Source: Leptolyngbya iicbica LK
GTDB lineage: Bacteria; Cyanobacteriota; Cyanobacteriia; Phormidesmidales; Phormidesmidaceae
Direction: 5' to 3'
Length of the DNA stretch: 64,000 nucleotides
Assembly: GCF_004212215.1 (NCBI RefSeq)
Contig: NZ_QVFV01000002.1
Location: 1,362,724-1,426,723, forward strand
Shown here: positions 35,555 to 45,565 of the stretch, in pieces
Layout: each line of letters starts with the position of its first letter
Numbering within the stretch: position 1 is the stretch's first letter
Program-made: the position numbers and the translations under genes
Notes under the pieces: model-generated
Told to the model about the DNA's origin: nothing
The model's database searches: none
Seen by the model: only the letters and a program-made list of their open reading frames with translations

Positions 35555-36238
35555 ATGAATTTTGCTTTCATCAGCTATAGCCGCGAAGATGAGGCCTACG
35601 TCAACAAACTAACTAAAGCACTGAGAGAGCATGGCATCGAGTTTTGGATTGATCTAAAAGCATCTTATGGAGGCAGTTGGAGTCCGGAAATCCAACAGCA
35701 GATAGAAGACTGTTCGGTATTCATCCTGGTTATGTCACCTAGTTCCCGTCAAGCTGATTGGGTTAAAGCCGAATTGATTTGGGCGCGACAACGCAAGAAA
35801 ACTATTTTTCCAATCTCCCTGCAAGGCGAACAGTGGTTTGAAGTAGCCTACGTCTCAGCCCATATGGTTGCTGAAGATGAGTTGCCTCCTTTAAGATTTT
35901 TCAAAGAAATCAAGAGGGAAATTTCTAAGCAATCTGGCGCTAGTACAAAAAGGAAAAATGTAAAATCACGCAAGAAAATATACTTTTACGTAGGATTGGC
36001 GACACTTATAATTCTGTTTACAGGTGACTTATGGATGCCTGCTACTTGGAAAAAAATGATATGTAATTTTCAAGGAGGACTTTGGGTATCGAAAGGTTAT
36101 TTTAATTCCGGATTTTATCTCGATGATAGACGGGTAGGGATAAGGTCCCAAGATTGTCATTGCGACTACTCAGACTATCCAAGCTTTGAAGACAGTTTTC
36201 GCAATGATCTAGAAGTCGATCCAAGGAATTGTAGATAG
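35555..36238 (+). CDS. Membrane-anchored TIR-domain protein with Cys-bearing tail
   Basis: A 227-residue protein. An N-terminal bacterial TIR domain (1-125) has FISYSREDEAYV, GIEFWIDLKASYGGSW and SPSSRQADWVKAEL. Glu73 in WVKAE is at the catalytic position of TIR NAD hydrolases. A basic linker (TKRKNVKSRKK) precedes one membrane helix at about 142-161. A ~65-residue tail carries Cys170, 201, 203 and 226 and would lie outside the cytoplasm. Base composition is more A+T-rich than the exporter upstream, a hint of transfer. The next gene, convergent, is a DUF2235 hydrolase. A defence or stress-death effector is possible but unproven. Confidence 0.82.
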   Translation: MNFAFISYSREDEAYVNKLTKALREHGIEFWIDLKASYGGSWSPEIQQQIEDCSVFILVMSPSSRQADWVKAELIWARQRKKTIFPISLQGEQWFEVAYVSAHMVAEDELPPLRFFKEIKREISKQSGASTKRKNVKSRKKIYFYVGLATLIILFTGDLWMPATWKKMICNFQGGLWVSKGYFNSGFYLDDRRVGIRSQDCHCDYSDYPSFEDSFRNDLEVDPRNCR

Positions 36239-36528
36239 ACTGCGTTGCATAACTTGTCAATGATAATCACCACAAGGTCATTGATAGTTTGAATTCTGTC
36301 TTAAGACTAAATCTATAGTTAAGTTCCACGCCAACTATGCAATTTCAAGGTCAACTTGAAAGCTTTCGCTTGATAGCAAGATCCATGGGAAACAGTCAGA
36401 AACATTAAAAGAACTAATCAAACGCACAACCCTAGTTCATAGGCATAAAACTGGACAGGCTAAGCTCATCTAGCTTCATAAGTAGAGATTCTGTGAGGTT
36501 GTCTACTAGCTTTCAATCTAGACTTAGC

Positions 36529-37563
36529 TTAAGCATCCAAATTTTCGTGGAGCTTGGTGTAGATAGCTTGGGTATCGGGATAGGCGGCGGCTAACTGGGG
36601 CGTTAACTGCAACACCCGCTGCTCAGAAAGTTCTGGCTCATTGAACGGTTCTTCGATGACCAGTTGCTCGCGCGAGGGCAAGGGCACGCAACCTGGAAAA
36701 GTGATTTCCTGCCCCGTTTCGTCAAATAGCGAGTAGTGAAAGACATCGTAGGGCTGAGGCTGGCGAGACGGATCGCTATCCAGGGTATTTGCATCGAGGG
36801 TCACCGGGGCATGACGGTCGATGGGATAGTCGTCAAAATTCACCTGGAGGGCAATGCCAGCGGCGATCGCCTTTTTCAGCATGAACACCAGAGGGATATT
36901 GCCCCGAGCACGGTTAGGTTCACCGTTGGGCAGGGCGGCATTGCCCCCGACATCCTTATGGCCACCGCGAAACCACACTTCCAAAATATTGCCGTCGCCA
37001 TAGGCCCGATCCAGACCAAACCCTTTGCGTTTCACATCTAGCGCCAGGGCATGAAAGGTTTGCTGGGTTGTCGGGGGAATCCGTTCTTGGAAAAACAACT
37101 CCTGATCGTTGAACGGAATGCCGAAGGAGGCCACCGTATCGAACAATCCCAGAAAGCGAATCGTGGGCGGCTGCGTTAAGGGGGTGCCGTCAGCGCCAGA
37201 AAGTTTGGCGTATTCTCGAAAGGTTTTGTCGGCAAAGAGGCGGGCGATCGCCGCCCCCCGGCTGTAGCCCACAATATCGATGGTGCGATCGCCCGCCTGA
37301 AAGTTGGTCCGCAACTGGCGAAAGGCTCGATTGACAATGCCCAGCGCCCCCGCCCCAAAGGCAACCCCAAAGACCCGGTCCAGCAGCCCCATAGTAGAAC
37401 CGACACCGGGAAAATAGTGAGCGGGCAGACCGGACTGCTCATAAGCCTGGTAAAACAACACCACATTAGAGAGATAGCGGTCATTAGCGGTTTTCGCGGT
37501 GGGCGTAATGGGCGATTTGCCATCCCAGCGATCCTTCGTACCATCAAATGCATACAGCGCCAT
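36529..37563 (-). CDS. DUF2235 alpha/beta-hydrolase (Tle1-like phospholipase domain)
   Basis: A 344-residue soluble protein of the DUF2235 family. It begins with the family's nucleotide-like motif ALYAFDGTKDRW. The nucleophile elbow is DIVGYSRGAAIARLFA with Ser101 in GxSxG. Candidate acid Asp142 lies in FLGLFDTVASFGIP and His202 in WFRGGHKDVGGN, which together give the classic triad pattern of Tle1-type phospholipases. There is no signal peptide or VgrG/PAAR domain. It stands alone on the minus strand, convergent with the TIR gene. In some bacteria such proteins are secreted effectors; here a housekeeping lipase role is equally possible. Confidence 0.82.
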   Translation of the reverse strand: MALYAFDGTKDRWDGKSPITPTAKTANDRYLSNVVLFYQAYEQSGLPAHYFPGVGSTMGLLDRVFGVAFGAGALGIVNRAFRQLRTNFQAGDRTIDIVGYSRGAAIARLFADKTFREYAKLSGADGTPLTQPPTIRFLGLFDTVASFGIPFNDQELFFQERIPPTTQQTFHALALDVKRKGFGLDRAYGDGNILEVWFRGGHKDVGGNAALPNGEPNRARGNIPLVFMLKKAIAAGIALQVNFDDYPIDRHAPVTLDANTLDSDPSRQPQPYDVFHYSLFDETGQEITFPGCVPLPSREQLVIEEPFNEPELSEQRVLQLTPQLAAAYPDTQAIYTKLHENLDA

Positions 37564-37737
37564 GATTTCACCCTGCGTTTAAAGTGTCATCTTCACTCCC
37601 AGACTACTTGCGGGCCGCGTGATGGCCGATGAGCCGCCTGATTGAGCATAAGCGTAAACCTAAGGTTGAATGAATTGCCGACTCGTTCACACTCCCTCAC
37701 CATCGACACGCAACTCGATCCCCGGTGTAACCGCGAA

Positions 37738-37804
37738 GGGGACGCTCCCCTCAGCCCTTGGCGAAAGTTCTGCGGGTTCAGTGCTCCAGCAGGGGAGCGT
37801 CCCC
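37738..37804. repeat. 14-bp inverted repeat, GGGGACGCTCCCCT type
   Basis: GGGGACGCTCCCCT (37738-37751) and AGGGGAGCGTCCCC (37791-37804) are exact inverted copies with a 39-nt loop. A related palindrome lies at 53229-53289 and shares the flank CCGTCCCCTGAGA. It sits in a 517-nt spacer upstream of pgm where I see no gene. Confidence 0.75.
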
Positions 37805-37960
37805 TGAGAACCGTGGTTTTAACGCGCTCTTAGGATTGGTGCGGCATACTGCGATCGCGTTGGTCAGGTAAGTTACACCCGCGATCCGGACAGCCGTATA
37901 TGTATAGAGCAGTCTGGGGCGCTGGCTGGGGGCGATCGCCCCGCGTGATCATCCCCCTAA

Positions 37961-39718
<1,758 letters not shown>

Positions 39719-39875
39719 GGGCTATGGGCTCAGACCAGCCAAGGATCTGTACGGGTTGGGCAGTGCCCAACCCAAACGATGGGGGATGCTATTTGCCAGC
39801 TTTCCTTGAGGGTTCAAAGGTTGAGATGCCCCGAGGTATCCCTCTCCATATTCCGAAATGGAGTTTGAGGAGGGA

Positions 39876-40002
39876 GAACCTCACCGCCTGCGGCACCTCT
39901 CCTTGTCAAGGAGAGGTTTATTGAGATTCTGGCTCTCTACTAAGGAGGAGGGTAGAAAGCCTCCGGTTCCTCTCCTTCGCAAGGAGAGGTTAGGTGAGGT
40001 TC
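39876..40002. repeat. Nested palindromes in the pgm - phosphatase spacer
   Basis: Two near-perfect hairpins, ACCTCTCCTTG-T-CAAGGAGAGGT (39895-39917) and CCTCTCCTT-CGC-AAGGAGAGG (39969-39989), are enclosed by GAACCTCACC (39876-39885) and its complement GGTGAGGTTC (39993-40002). The 343-nt spacer has no other visible content. Confidence 0.78.
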
Positions 40003-40061
40003 CTCTTGCCGCGATCGCCCGCACTACCCCTCAAATCTGTTGATGTTACTGGAGCCGGACT

Positions 40062-40700
40062 ATGAGCCTGTGCGTCTATATGATCCGACACGGCGAAACC
40101 ACCGCCAGCCGCACTGATGTATTCTCGGGGAAAATGAACCCGGATCTGAACGAAGCGGGCTTTGCGATGGCCCGGCACTTTGCCGAAAAATACGCGTCGA
40201 TGGCCTGGCAGGCGGTGTATGTGAGTCCGATGCAGCGCACCCAAAGCACCGCCCGCCCGTTTTGCGAAGCGACGGGACTGGACATGCAACTGCGCGACGG
40301 TCTGAAGGAAATGTCGTTTGGCGAGTGGGAAAACCTGACCAAAGAGCAGGTGCAGGAGAAATACCCCGAAGACTATGTGCGGTGGCTGACGGAACCCGCG
40401 TGGAATCCGCCGACGGGGGGCGAATCAGCGGTGCAAGTTGCCAGCCGCGCCTCCTTAGTCATGAGCGAGATTGAAGAGAAACACAAAGATGGCAACGTGC
40501 TAGTGGTGGCCCACAAATCCACTCTGCGGGTCGTGCTGTGCAGTCTGCTGGGGCTGGATCTGGGGCGTTATCGCGATCGCATCACCTTTCCCGTCGCGTC
40601 CGTCAGCGTCGTCGAGTTTGGGGTGCATGGGCCGCTACTGGTGAAACACGGCGATCGCTCCCACCTGCCTGCTGACCTCGACGCCCGCCCCGGCACCTGA
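40062..40700 (+). CDS. Histidine phosphatase / phosphoglycerate mutase family protein
   Basis: A 212-residue member of the histidine phosphatase superfamily. The phosphohistidine motif is YMIRHGETTASRTDVFSG; the second catalytic site is VLVVAHKSTLRVVLCSLLG, where the usual His is in VVAHKS. Glu in MSFGEWENLTKEQV is the general acid/base region. Length fits cofactor-dependent phosphoglycerate mutase-like and sugar-phosphatase members such as GpmB or CobC. Adjacent pgm and ackA favour carbohydrate metabolism. The substrate cannot be told from sequence. Confidence 0.85.
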   Translation: MSLCVYMIRHGETTASRTDVFSGKMNPDLNEAGFAMARHFAEKYASMAWQAVYVSPMQRTQSTARPFCEATGLDMQLRDGLKEMSFGEWENLTKEQVQEKYPEDYVRWLTEPAWNPPTGGESAVQVASRASLVMSEIEEKHKDGNVLVVAHKSTLRVVLCSLLGLDLGRYRDRITFPVASVSVVEFGVHGPLLVKHGDRSHLPADLDARPGT

Positions 40701-40732
40701 TCAGGGCGATCGAACCATACCGCAATTCCGTT

Positions 40733-40806
40733 GTAGGGGCGAGGCATTCTCTTTTTAACCCACTGGACAAACCCAAACCGTAACAACGAGAATGCCTCGC
40801 CCCTAC
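40733..40806. repeat. 19-bp inverted repeat GTAGGGGCGAGGCATTCTC
   Basis: GTAGGGGCGAGGCATTCTC (40733-40751) and its exact complement (40788-40806) flank a 36-nt loop. The right arm recurs exactly at 49751-49769. It lies between the phosphatase gene and ackA. It is a dispersed palindromic repeat of the kind common in filamentous cyanobacteria. Confidence 0.85.
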
Positions 40807-40846
40807 GCTGCCCCCAATCACCCTGCCCCCCAATCACCCCGCCCCC

Positions 40847-42046
40847 ATGAAAATCCTCGTCCTCAACGCCGGTTCCAGCAGTCACAAAGCCGCCCTCTTT
40901 GACTTTGCCCAGGGACAAGAACCCGCCTGGCGCGCCCAACTCGACTGGACCCACACCGCCGGAGCCGTGGAACTCAAAGCCCAAACCGCCGATGGCCGGA
41001 GCCACCAAGACACCCTTGCCACCGAGGACAAAACGGAAGGACTGAGCTGGATGCTCGATACGCTGGTGGCGGGGCCAGTGCAAACCCTGTCGGCCCTTGG
41101 CGACATCCAAGCCGTGGGCCACCGGGTCGTGCATGGCGGGCGGGAATATCAGGCCAGCATCCGCGTCACCCCTGCCGTCAAAGACACGATTCGCCAACTG
41201 TTTCCCCTCGCCCCCGCCCACAACCCCGCCAACTTGCAGGGCATCGAGGCCATGGAAGCCATTTTAGGCGAGGTGCCCCAGGTGGCGGTTTTTGATACCG
41301 CCTTTCACGCCCAAATGCCCGCGGCGGCCAGCACCTTTCCTGGCCCCTACGAATGGGTTGAGCAGGGCATTCAGCGCTATGGCTTTCACGGTACCAGTCA
41401 CCGCTATGTCGCCCAGCGGGCCGCCGAGTTACTTGGTCGTGACCTGGCCGATCTCAAACTAATTACTTGTCACCTCGGTAATGGCTGTTCCCTGGCAGCG
41501 GTGCGCGATGGCGTCAGCGTCGATACCACCATGGGCTTCACCCCGCTCGATGGCCTGATGATGGGCAGTCGGTCGGGCTCCGTCGATCCGGGCATTCTCA
41601 TTCACCTGATGCGCCACGACCACTACACTGCTGACGACCTCGATACCTTGCTCAATAAACAATCGGGGATCAAGGGCATTTCGGGCATTTCCAATGATCT
41701 GCGGCAGGTGTTAGAAGCGGCCAACGCCGGCAACGATCGCGCCCAACTCGCGATCGCCATGTTCGTCCATGTGCTGCGGCGTCATATGGGGGCCATGCTA
41801 GGCAATCTGGGCGGACTCGATGCCCTGGTCTTTACTGCTGGCATTGGCGAAAACAGCGCCGATTTGTGGCGGGCCGCCTGCGCCGGGTGGGAATTTATGG
41901 GCTTGCACCTGGACCCGGCTAAACTCCAGCGCAACGCCGCCGATCGCGATATCGCGGCGGCCGATTCCCAGGTTCGGGTCCTGGTCATTCACACCCAGGA
42001 GGAATGGGCGATCGCCCAAGATTGCGTCCAAATTCTCGCTGATTGA
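40847..42046 (+). CDS. ackA: Acetate kinase
   Basis: A 399-residue acetokinase-fold enzyme that makes ATP from acetyl phosphate, or acetyl phosphate from acetate. Motifs: KILVLNAGSSSHKAALF (N-terminal signature), VGHRVVHGG, FDTAFHAQMP, YGFHGTSHRYVAQRA, ITCHLGNGCSLAAV, GFTPLDGLMMGSRSG and FTAGIGENSA. No phosphotransacetylase or phosphoketolase gene is adjacent. The run pgm, phosphatase, ackA is consistent with dark fermentation of glycogen, but the spacers are long and a common operon is uncertain. Confidence 0.95.
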   Translation: MKILVLNAGSSSHKAALFDFAQGQEPAWRAQLDWTHTAGAVELKAQTADGRSHQDTLATEDKTEGLSWMLDTLVAGPVQTLSALGDIQAVGHRVVHGGREYQASIRVTPAVKDTIRQLFPLAPAHNPANLQGIEAMEAILGEVPQVAVFDTAFHAQMPAAASTFPGPYEWVEQGIQRYGFHGTSHRYVAQRAAELLGRDLADLKLITCHLGNGCSLAAVRDGVSVDTTMGFTPLDGLMMGSRSGSVDPGILIHLMRHDHYTADDLDTLLNKQSGIKGISGISNDLRQVLEAANAGNDRAQLAIAMFVHVLRRHMGAMLGNLGGLDALVFTAGIGENSADLWRAACAGWEFMGLHLDPAKLQRNAADRDIAAADSQVRVLVIHTQEEWAIAQDCVQILAD

Positions 42047-42190
42047 CTTGACCTATCGGCACCCACCATCCACGGCTGGGTGAGACTCGGGAAACCGGCT
42101 CCCCCTCATGTTGGCATTCATTGATTTCGTGCTCTTGGCGATCGCCGTTCGTAGTCGCTACAGTGCAGATGAGCTTTACTCAATGACGCT

Positions 42191-43582
42191 ATGGGCCTAT
42201 CCATCGATCCAGCGATTTCGAAAAAGGTGCGGAAAATGCGATCGCGGGTCCGCTGGCAGGCTCCCATGATCGCGACACAGGGCATTGATCAAACACGCTT
42301 AGGCATTGCCGATGGGCTGACGTCACCGTCAGCCTTTTCTTTTTTGGTGATTGGCGACAGCGGCTTTGGCCCCCAATCATTCGGCCATCCCCAGCAAGAA
42401 GTGGCCGATTATCTAGCCACCCAAATGGCCGATTGTCGCTTTTTGCTCCACACCGGGGATGTGGTCTACCGGATGGGATCGCCAGATCAGTATCCGGCCA
42501 AATTTATTGCCCCCTATCGAGCGTGGCTCATGGGCGGCGATCGCCACCAACGCTTAGACTACCGCCAACTCACTTTCCGAAAGCCATTTTTGCCCGTGCC
42601 CGGCAACCATGACTACTACAACTTGCCGTTTCCCTATGGACACATTGTCGCGGCGTTGCAACCGCTGCGGCGATCGCTCAACCTGCCCGTACCGTCCACG
42701 AATGGCCGCCGGGGTTCGGCCACGGGCGACACCTACGCCCGCGCCTTTTTGGATTACCTCAAAGACATTCCCCTGGGCCGCTTAGCCCAACACCTCGACC
42801 AGCACTACACCATCCCCACCGAAACCGGACGCGCCCTCACCTACGAACCGGGCACATTCACCCGACTGCCCAATCGCTACTATCAGTTTCGCTACGGCAA
42901 CATCGACTTTTTTGCCCTCGACTCCAGTACCTTCCACCGTCCAGTCGAGATAGATGGCGCTGAAACATTGATGGCGGACTCGCCCAGCCAGCAACTTCCC
43001 CCCGATTTGGACTGGGAGCAATTGTTTTGGCTACGCGATCGCCTCATCGCCTCCCACCAAAATCCCAATGTGCAAGGGCGTATTTTGACTTTGCACCATC
43101 CCCCTTATATTACGGAGGCCAATAAACGGTACGAAACGGCCTGTCAGACGGTACGGCAACACCTGCGTTGGGTGCTCGATGCCGTGGTCGCACAAATCGG
43201 GCATGACACCGCCGCCCCCTTACTGGATCTGGTGCTCAGCGGCCACGCCCACTGTTTTGAATATTTGCGCACCGGCGAAACCGGGCACGGCGATCGTCAC
43301 CTCAATTGGCTGGTCTGCGGCGGCAGTGGGGCGCGGCTGCGATCGCAACATGCCGACACCACCATTTGTGAAACCCGCGATGGCACAGCGCAAATCATTG
43401 CCAAATCCCAATTGTTCATTGGTCGCCATGGCAGCGGGGCCGATACCCACTGGCCCTACACCTTTCTCCGCATTGATGTGGAACCGGGTCGCGATCGCCC
43501 CCAGTTTGTCGTCCGTCCTTTCATCGCCCAACACGCTCACCACACCTGGACGCGGTCAGAGTTTGCTCCACTAATGCTATAG
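42191..43582 (+). CDS. Calcineurin-like metallophosphoesterase
   Basis: A 463-residue soluble metallophosphoesterase. All five family motifs are visible: VIGDSGFG, LLHTGDVVY, VPGNHDYYN, TLHHPP and LVLSGHAHCFEY. These supply two-metal-site residues Asp, Asp, Asn, His and His. It has no signal peptide. The N-terminal ~45 residues are variable, and the ATG at 42236 is an alternative start. Substrate unknown; purple-acid-phosphatase-like phosphomonoesterase is the nearest guess. Confidence 0.85.
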   Translation: MGLSIDPAISKKVRKMRSRVRWQAPMIATQGIDQTRLGIADGLTSPSAFSFLVIGDSGFGPQSFGHPQQEVADYLATQMADCRFLLHTGDVVYRMGSPDQYPAKFIAPYRAWLMGGDRHQRLDYRQLTFRKPFLPVPGNHDYYNLPFPYGHIVAALQPLRRSLNLPVPSTNGRRGSATGDTYARAFLDYLKDIPLGRLAQHLDQHYTIPTETGRALTYEPGTFTRLPNRYYQFRYGNIDFFALDSSTFHRPVEIDGAETLMADSPSQQLPPDLDWEQLFWLRDRLIASHQNPNVQGRILTLHHPPYITEANKRYETACQTVRQHLRWVLDAVVAQIGHDTAAPLLDLVLSGHAHCFEYLRTGETGHGDRHLNWLVCGGSGARLRSQHADTTICETRDGTAQIIAKSQLFIGRHGSGADTHWPYTFLRIDVEPGRDRPQFVVRPFIAQHAHHTWTRSEFAPLML

Positions 43583-43733
43583 CTTTGAACGCGCTCCACA
43601 GCTTTGAACGCGCTCCACCCGCGCCAAGCACCAACATAGGGCCGTGTACGGTTTCCCCGTACTGTGGCGATCACCGCCAAACCGATACGATATAAATGAA
43701 TTTTCACCCTGGGCCCTGGGTCGCAGCCATTGG

Positions 43734-44501
43734 ATGGAGGAGCGCTTACAAAAAATCTTATCCCAGTGGGGCGTAGCCTCCCGTCGGGGCGCTGAGAGCT
43801 TGATTCAAGCGGGGCGCGTCTCGGTCAATGGCGCCATCGCCGAGTTAGGACAAAAAGCCGACCCTCAGCGCGATCGCATTCAGCTCGATGGCCGAGAACT
43901 GACCAACCGCGATCGCCCTCCCGCCTACTACGGCCTCCTCAATAAACCGCTGCGGACGATGTCAACCTGTCACGATCCCCAAGGTCGCCGCACCGTCATC
44001 GATTTTCTACCCCCGTCCTTGCAGCACGACAGCGGCATTCATCCCGTGGGCCGTCTGGACTACAACTCGACCGGAGCCATATTACTCACGAACGATGGCG
44101 ACCTCACCTATCAGCTCACGCATCCGCGCCATCACATAGCTAAAACCTATCGCGTCATCGTCAGAGGACAGCCGAGTCCTGATATTATCAAGCGGTGGCA
44201 GCAAGGTGTGCGCCTCGATGATTACCAGACGACCCCTGCCGATGTGCGCATCCTGTCGTCTAGCAAATCATCCGGACAGACCGAGTTAGAAGTTGTCTTA
44301 TGGGAAGGTCGTAATCGCCAAATTCGCCGTACCGCAGAACTGTTAGGGCACCCGGTCAAACAGTTGCACCGTTTATCGATTGGCCCGTTACAGGTAGGCA
44401 ATTTAAAGTTTGGGCAAATCCGGTTACTGGCCTCTCACGAGTTAAAGCAGCTACAGGGTATCGTCATGAATACTGCTGATGTGAGAAATGTCACAGAATA
44501 G
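43734..44501 (+). CDS. Pseudouridine synthase, RsuA/RluB family
   Basis: A 255-residue enzyme from the ATG at 43734; the longer frame to 43644 has no family match. An N-terminal S4 RNA-binding domain (ERLQKILSQWGVASRRGAESLIQAGRVSVNG) is followed by the catalytic region HPVGRLDYNSTGAILLTNDGDL, with the nucleophilic Asp in GRLD. LWEGRNRQIRRTAELLGHPV completes the family core. It modifies a uridine in 16S or 23S rRNA; RluB-type 23S modification is most likely but cannot be fixed from sequence. Confidence 0.93.
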   Translation: MEERLQKILSQWGVASRRGAESLIQAGRVSVNGAIAELGQKADPQRDRIQLDGRELTNRDRPPAYYGLLNKPLRTMSTCHDPQGRRTVIDFLPPSLQHDSGIHPVGRLDYNSTGAILLTNDGDLTYQLTHPRHHIAKTYRVIVRGQPSPDIIKRWQQGVRLDDYQTTPADVRILSSSKSSGQTELEVVLWEGRNRQIRRTAELLGHPVKQLHRLSIGPLQVGNLKFGQIRLLASHELKQLQGIVMNTADVRNVTE

Positions 44502-44595
44502 TAAAGTTAACAGAGACTGTTGTTAAAGAGCCTTAACAAATTCAAAACCGTCACTAGCCAATTGATTGTATTTGTTTGCATCTCCGAAGGGTTTG

Positions 44596-45408
44596 ATGAA
44601 TAAGCCAGCACAGAACATTAACCAGCTTCATCGTGAGCAACTGGTCTATATTGGTCAAATTTTGCGCGAAACCCGCGAAGCGGCGGGGCTGTCTCAGGCT
44701 GCCTTAGCCGAAAAAACCTTGATTCGATTGAGCCTGCTGAATGCGATCGAAGTGGCTGATATTAGCCAGTTGCCGGAGCCGGTTTACACACGGGGACTCA
44801 TTCGGCGTTATGGCGATAGCTTAGGCCTGGACGGCGAAGCGCTAGCCATTCAATATTTCACCCCCGCCACTCAAAAGAAGCCATCACGGTCATTTTGGCG
44901 CTTACCCATTACGCCTCAGTTGCGTCCCGTGCACCTGTATGTGACCTACGTTGTGTTGATTGGCGTGGCGATCAGTGCGCTCTCTTACACGTTGCAGCGC
45001 ATGAGCTACCAGAACAGCACTTTGCCCGTTTTAGAAGGCGAAGTTGCGGAAGAAGCGATGATGCCTGAGGGTGGCCCAGGAAGCGAAGAAGCGGAATCGC
45101 CCACTGCCCCCGAGGCCCCAGCCGTCCCAGCGGAAGTCGCAGATGCCCCCGTACGGGTCACCGTCCAACTGCAAGAGCAGTCCTGGCTCCGCATTACGAC
45201 CGACGGGACTGTCACCTTTGAAGGCATTCTGAAAGAAGGCGACTCTAAGATTTGGACGGCAGAAGAGCAACTTCGCATCCGGGCAGGCAACGCGGGCGGG
45301 GTAAGGGTTTCCTTTAACGAAGGGAATGCCGAAGTCTTGGGGCAGCCAGGTACGGTCGCTGAGGCCACTTATCCACCGAACAATACGGCTCAGTTGCCTC
45401 GCCGCTGA
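44596..45408 (+). CDS. RodZ-like helix-turn-helix membrane protein
   Basis: A 270-residue protein. The cytoplasmic N-terminus is a Cro/C1-type HTH (IGQILRETREAAGLSQAALAEKTLIRLSLLNAIE...YTRGLIRRYG), then one membrane helix at about 118-138. After it come an acidic, Ala/Pro-rich linker and a C-terminal DUF4115-type domain (VRVTVQLQEQSWLRITTDG...TWTAEEQLRIRAGNAGGVRVSFNEG-like). This is the layout of RodZ, which links MreB filaments to the cell wall machinery. The ATG at 44596 aligns best; 44566 is an alternative. It lies 94 nt behind the pseudouridine synthase gene. Confidence 0.85.
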   Translation: MNKPAQNINQLHREQLVYIGQILRETREAAGLSQAALAEKTLIRLSLLNAIEVADISQLPEPVYTRGLIRRYGDSLGLDGEALAIQYFTPATQKKPSRSFWRLPITPQLRPVHLYVTYVVLIGVAISALSYTLQRMSYQNSTLPVLEGEVAEEAMMPEGGPGSEEAESPTAPEAPAVPAEVADAPVRVTVQLQEQSWLRITTDGTVTFEGILKEGDSKIWTAEEQLRIRAGNAGGVRVSFNEGNAEVLGQPGTVAEATYPPNNTAQLPRR

Positions 45409-45565
45409 AGAATCAGGCGGGAGCCAGTCGAAACCACCGACATGGCTATGCACGGCCCAGAGCTGTCTTGATTTTATTGCTCGAACTCCCGATTAAGATG
45501 GCATTTGAGAGATCGTTACTGGGCAGTAGAGTAAGTCAGCGATCGCCCCTCTCAAATTAGCCGCA

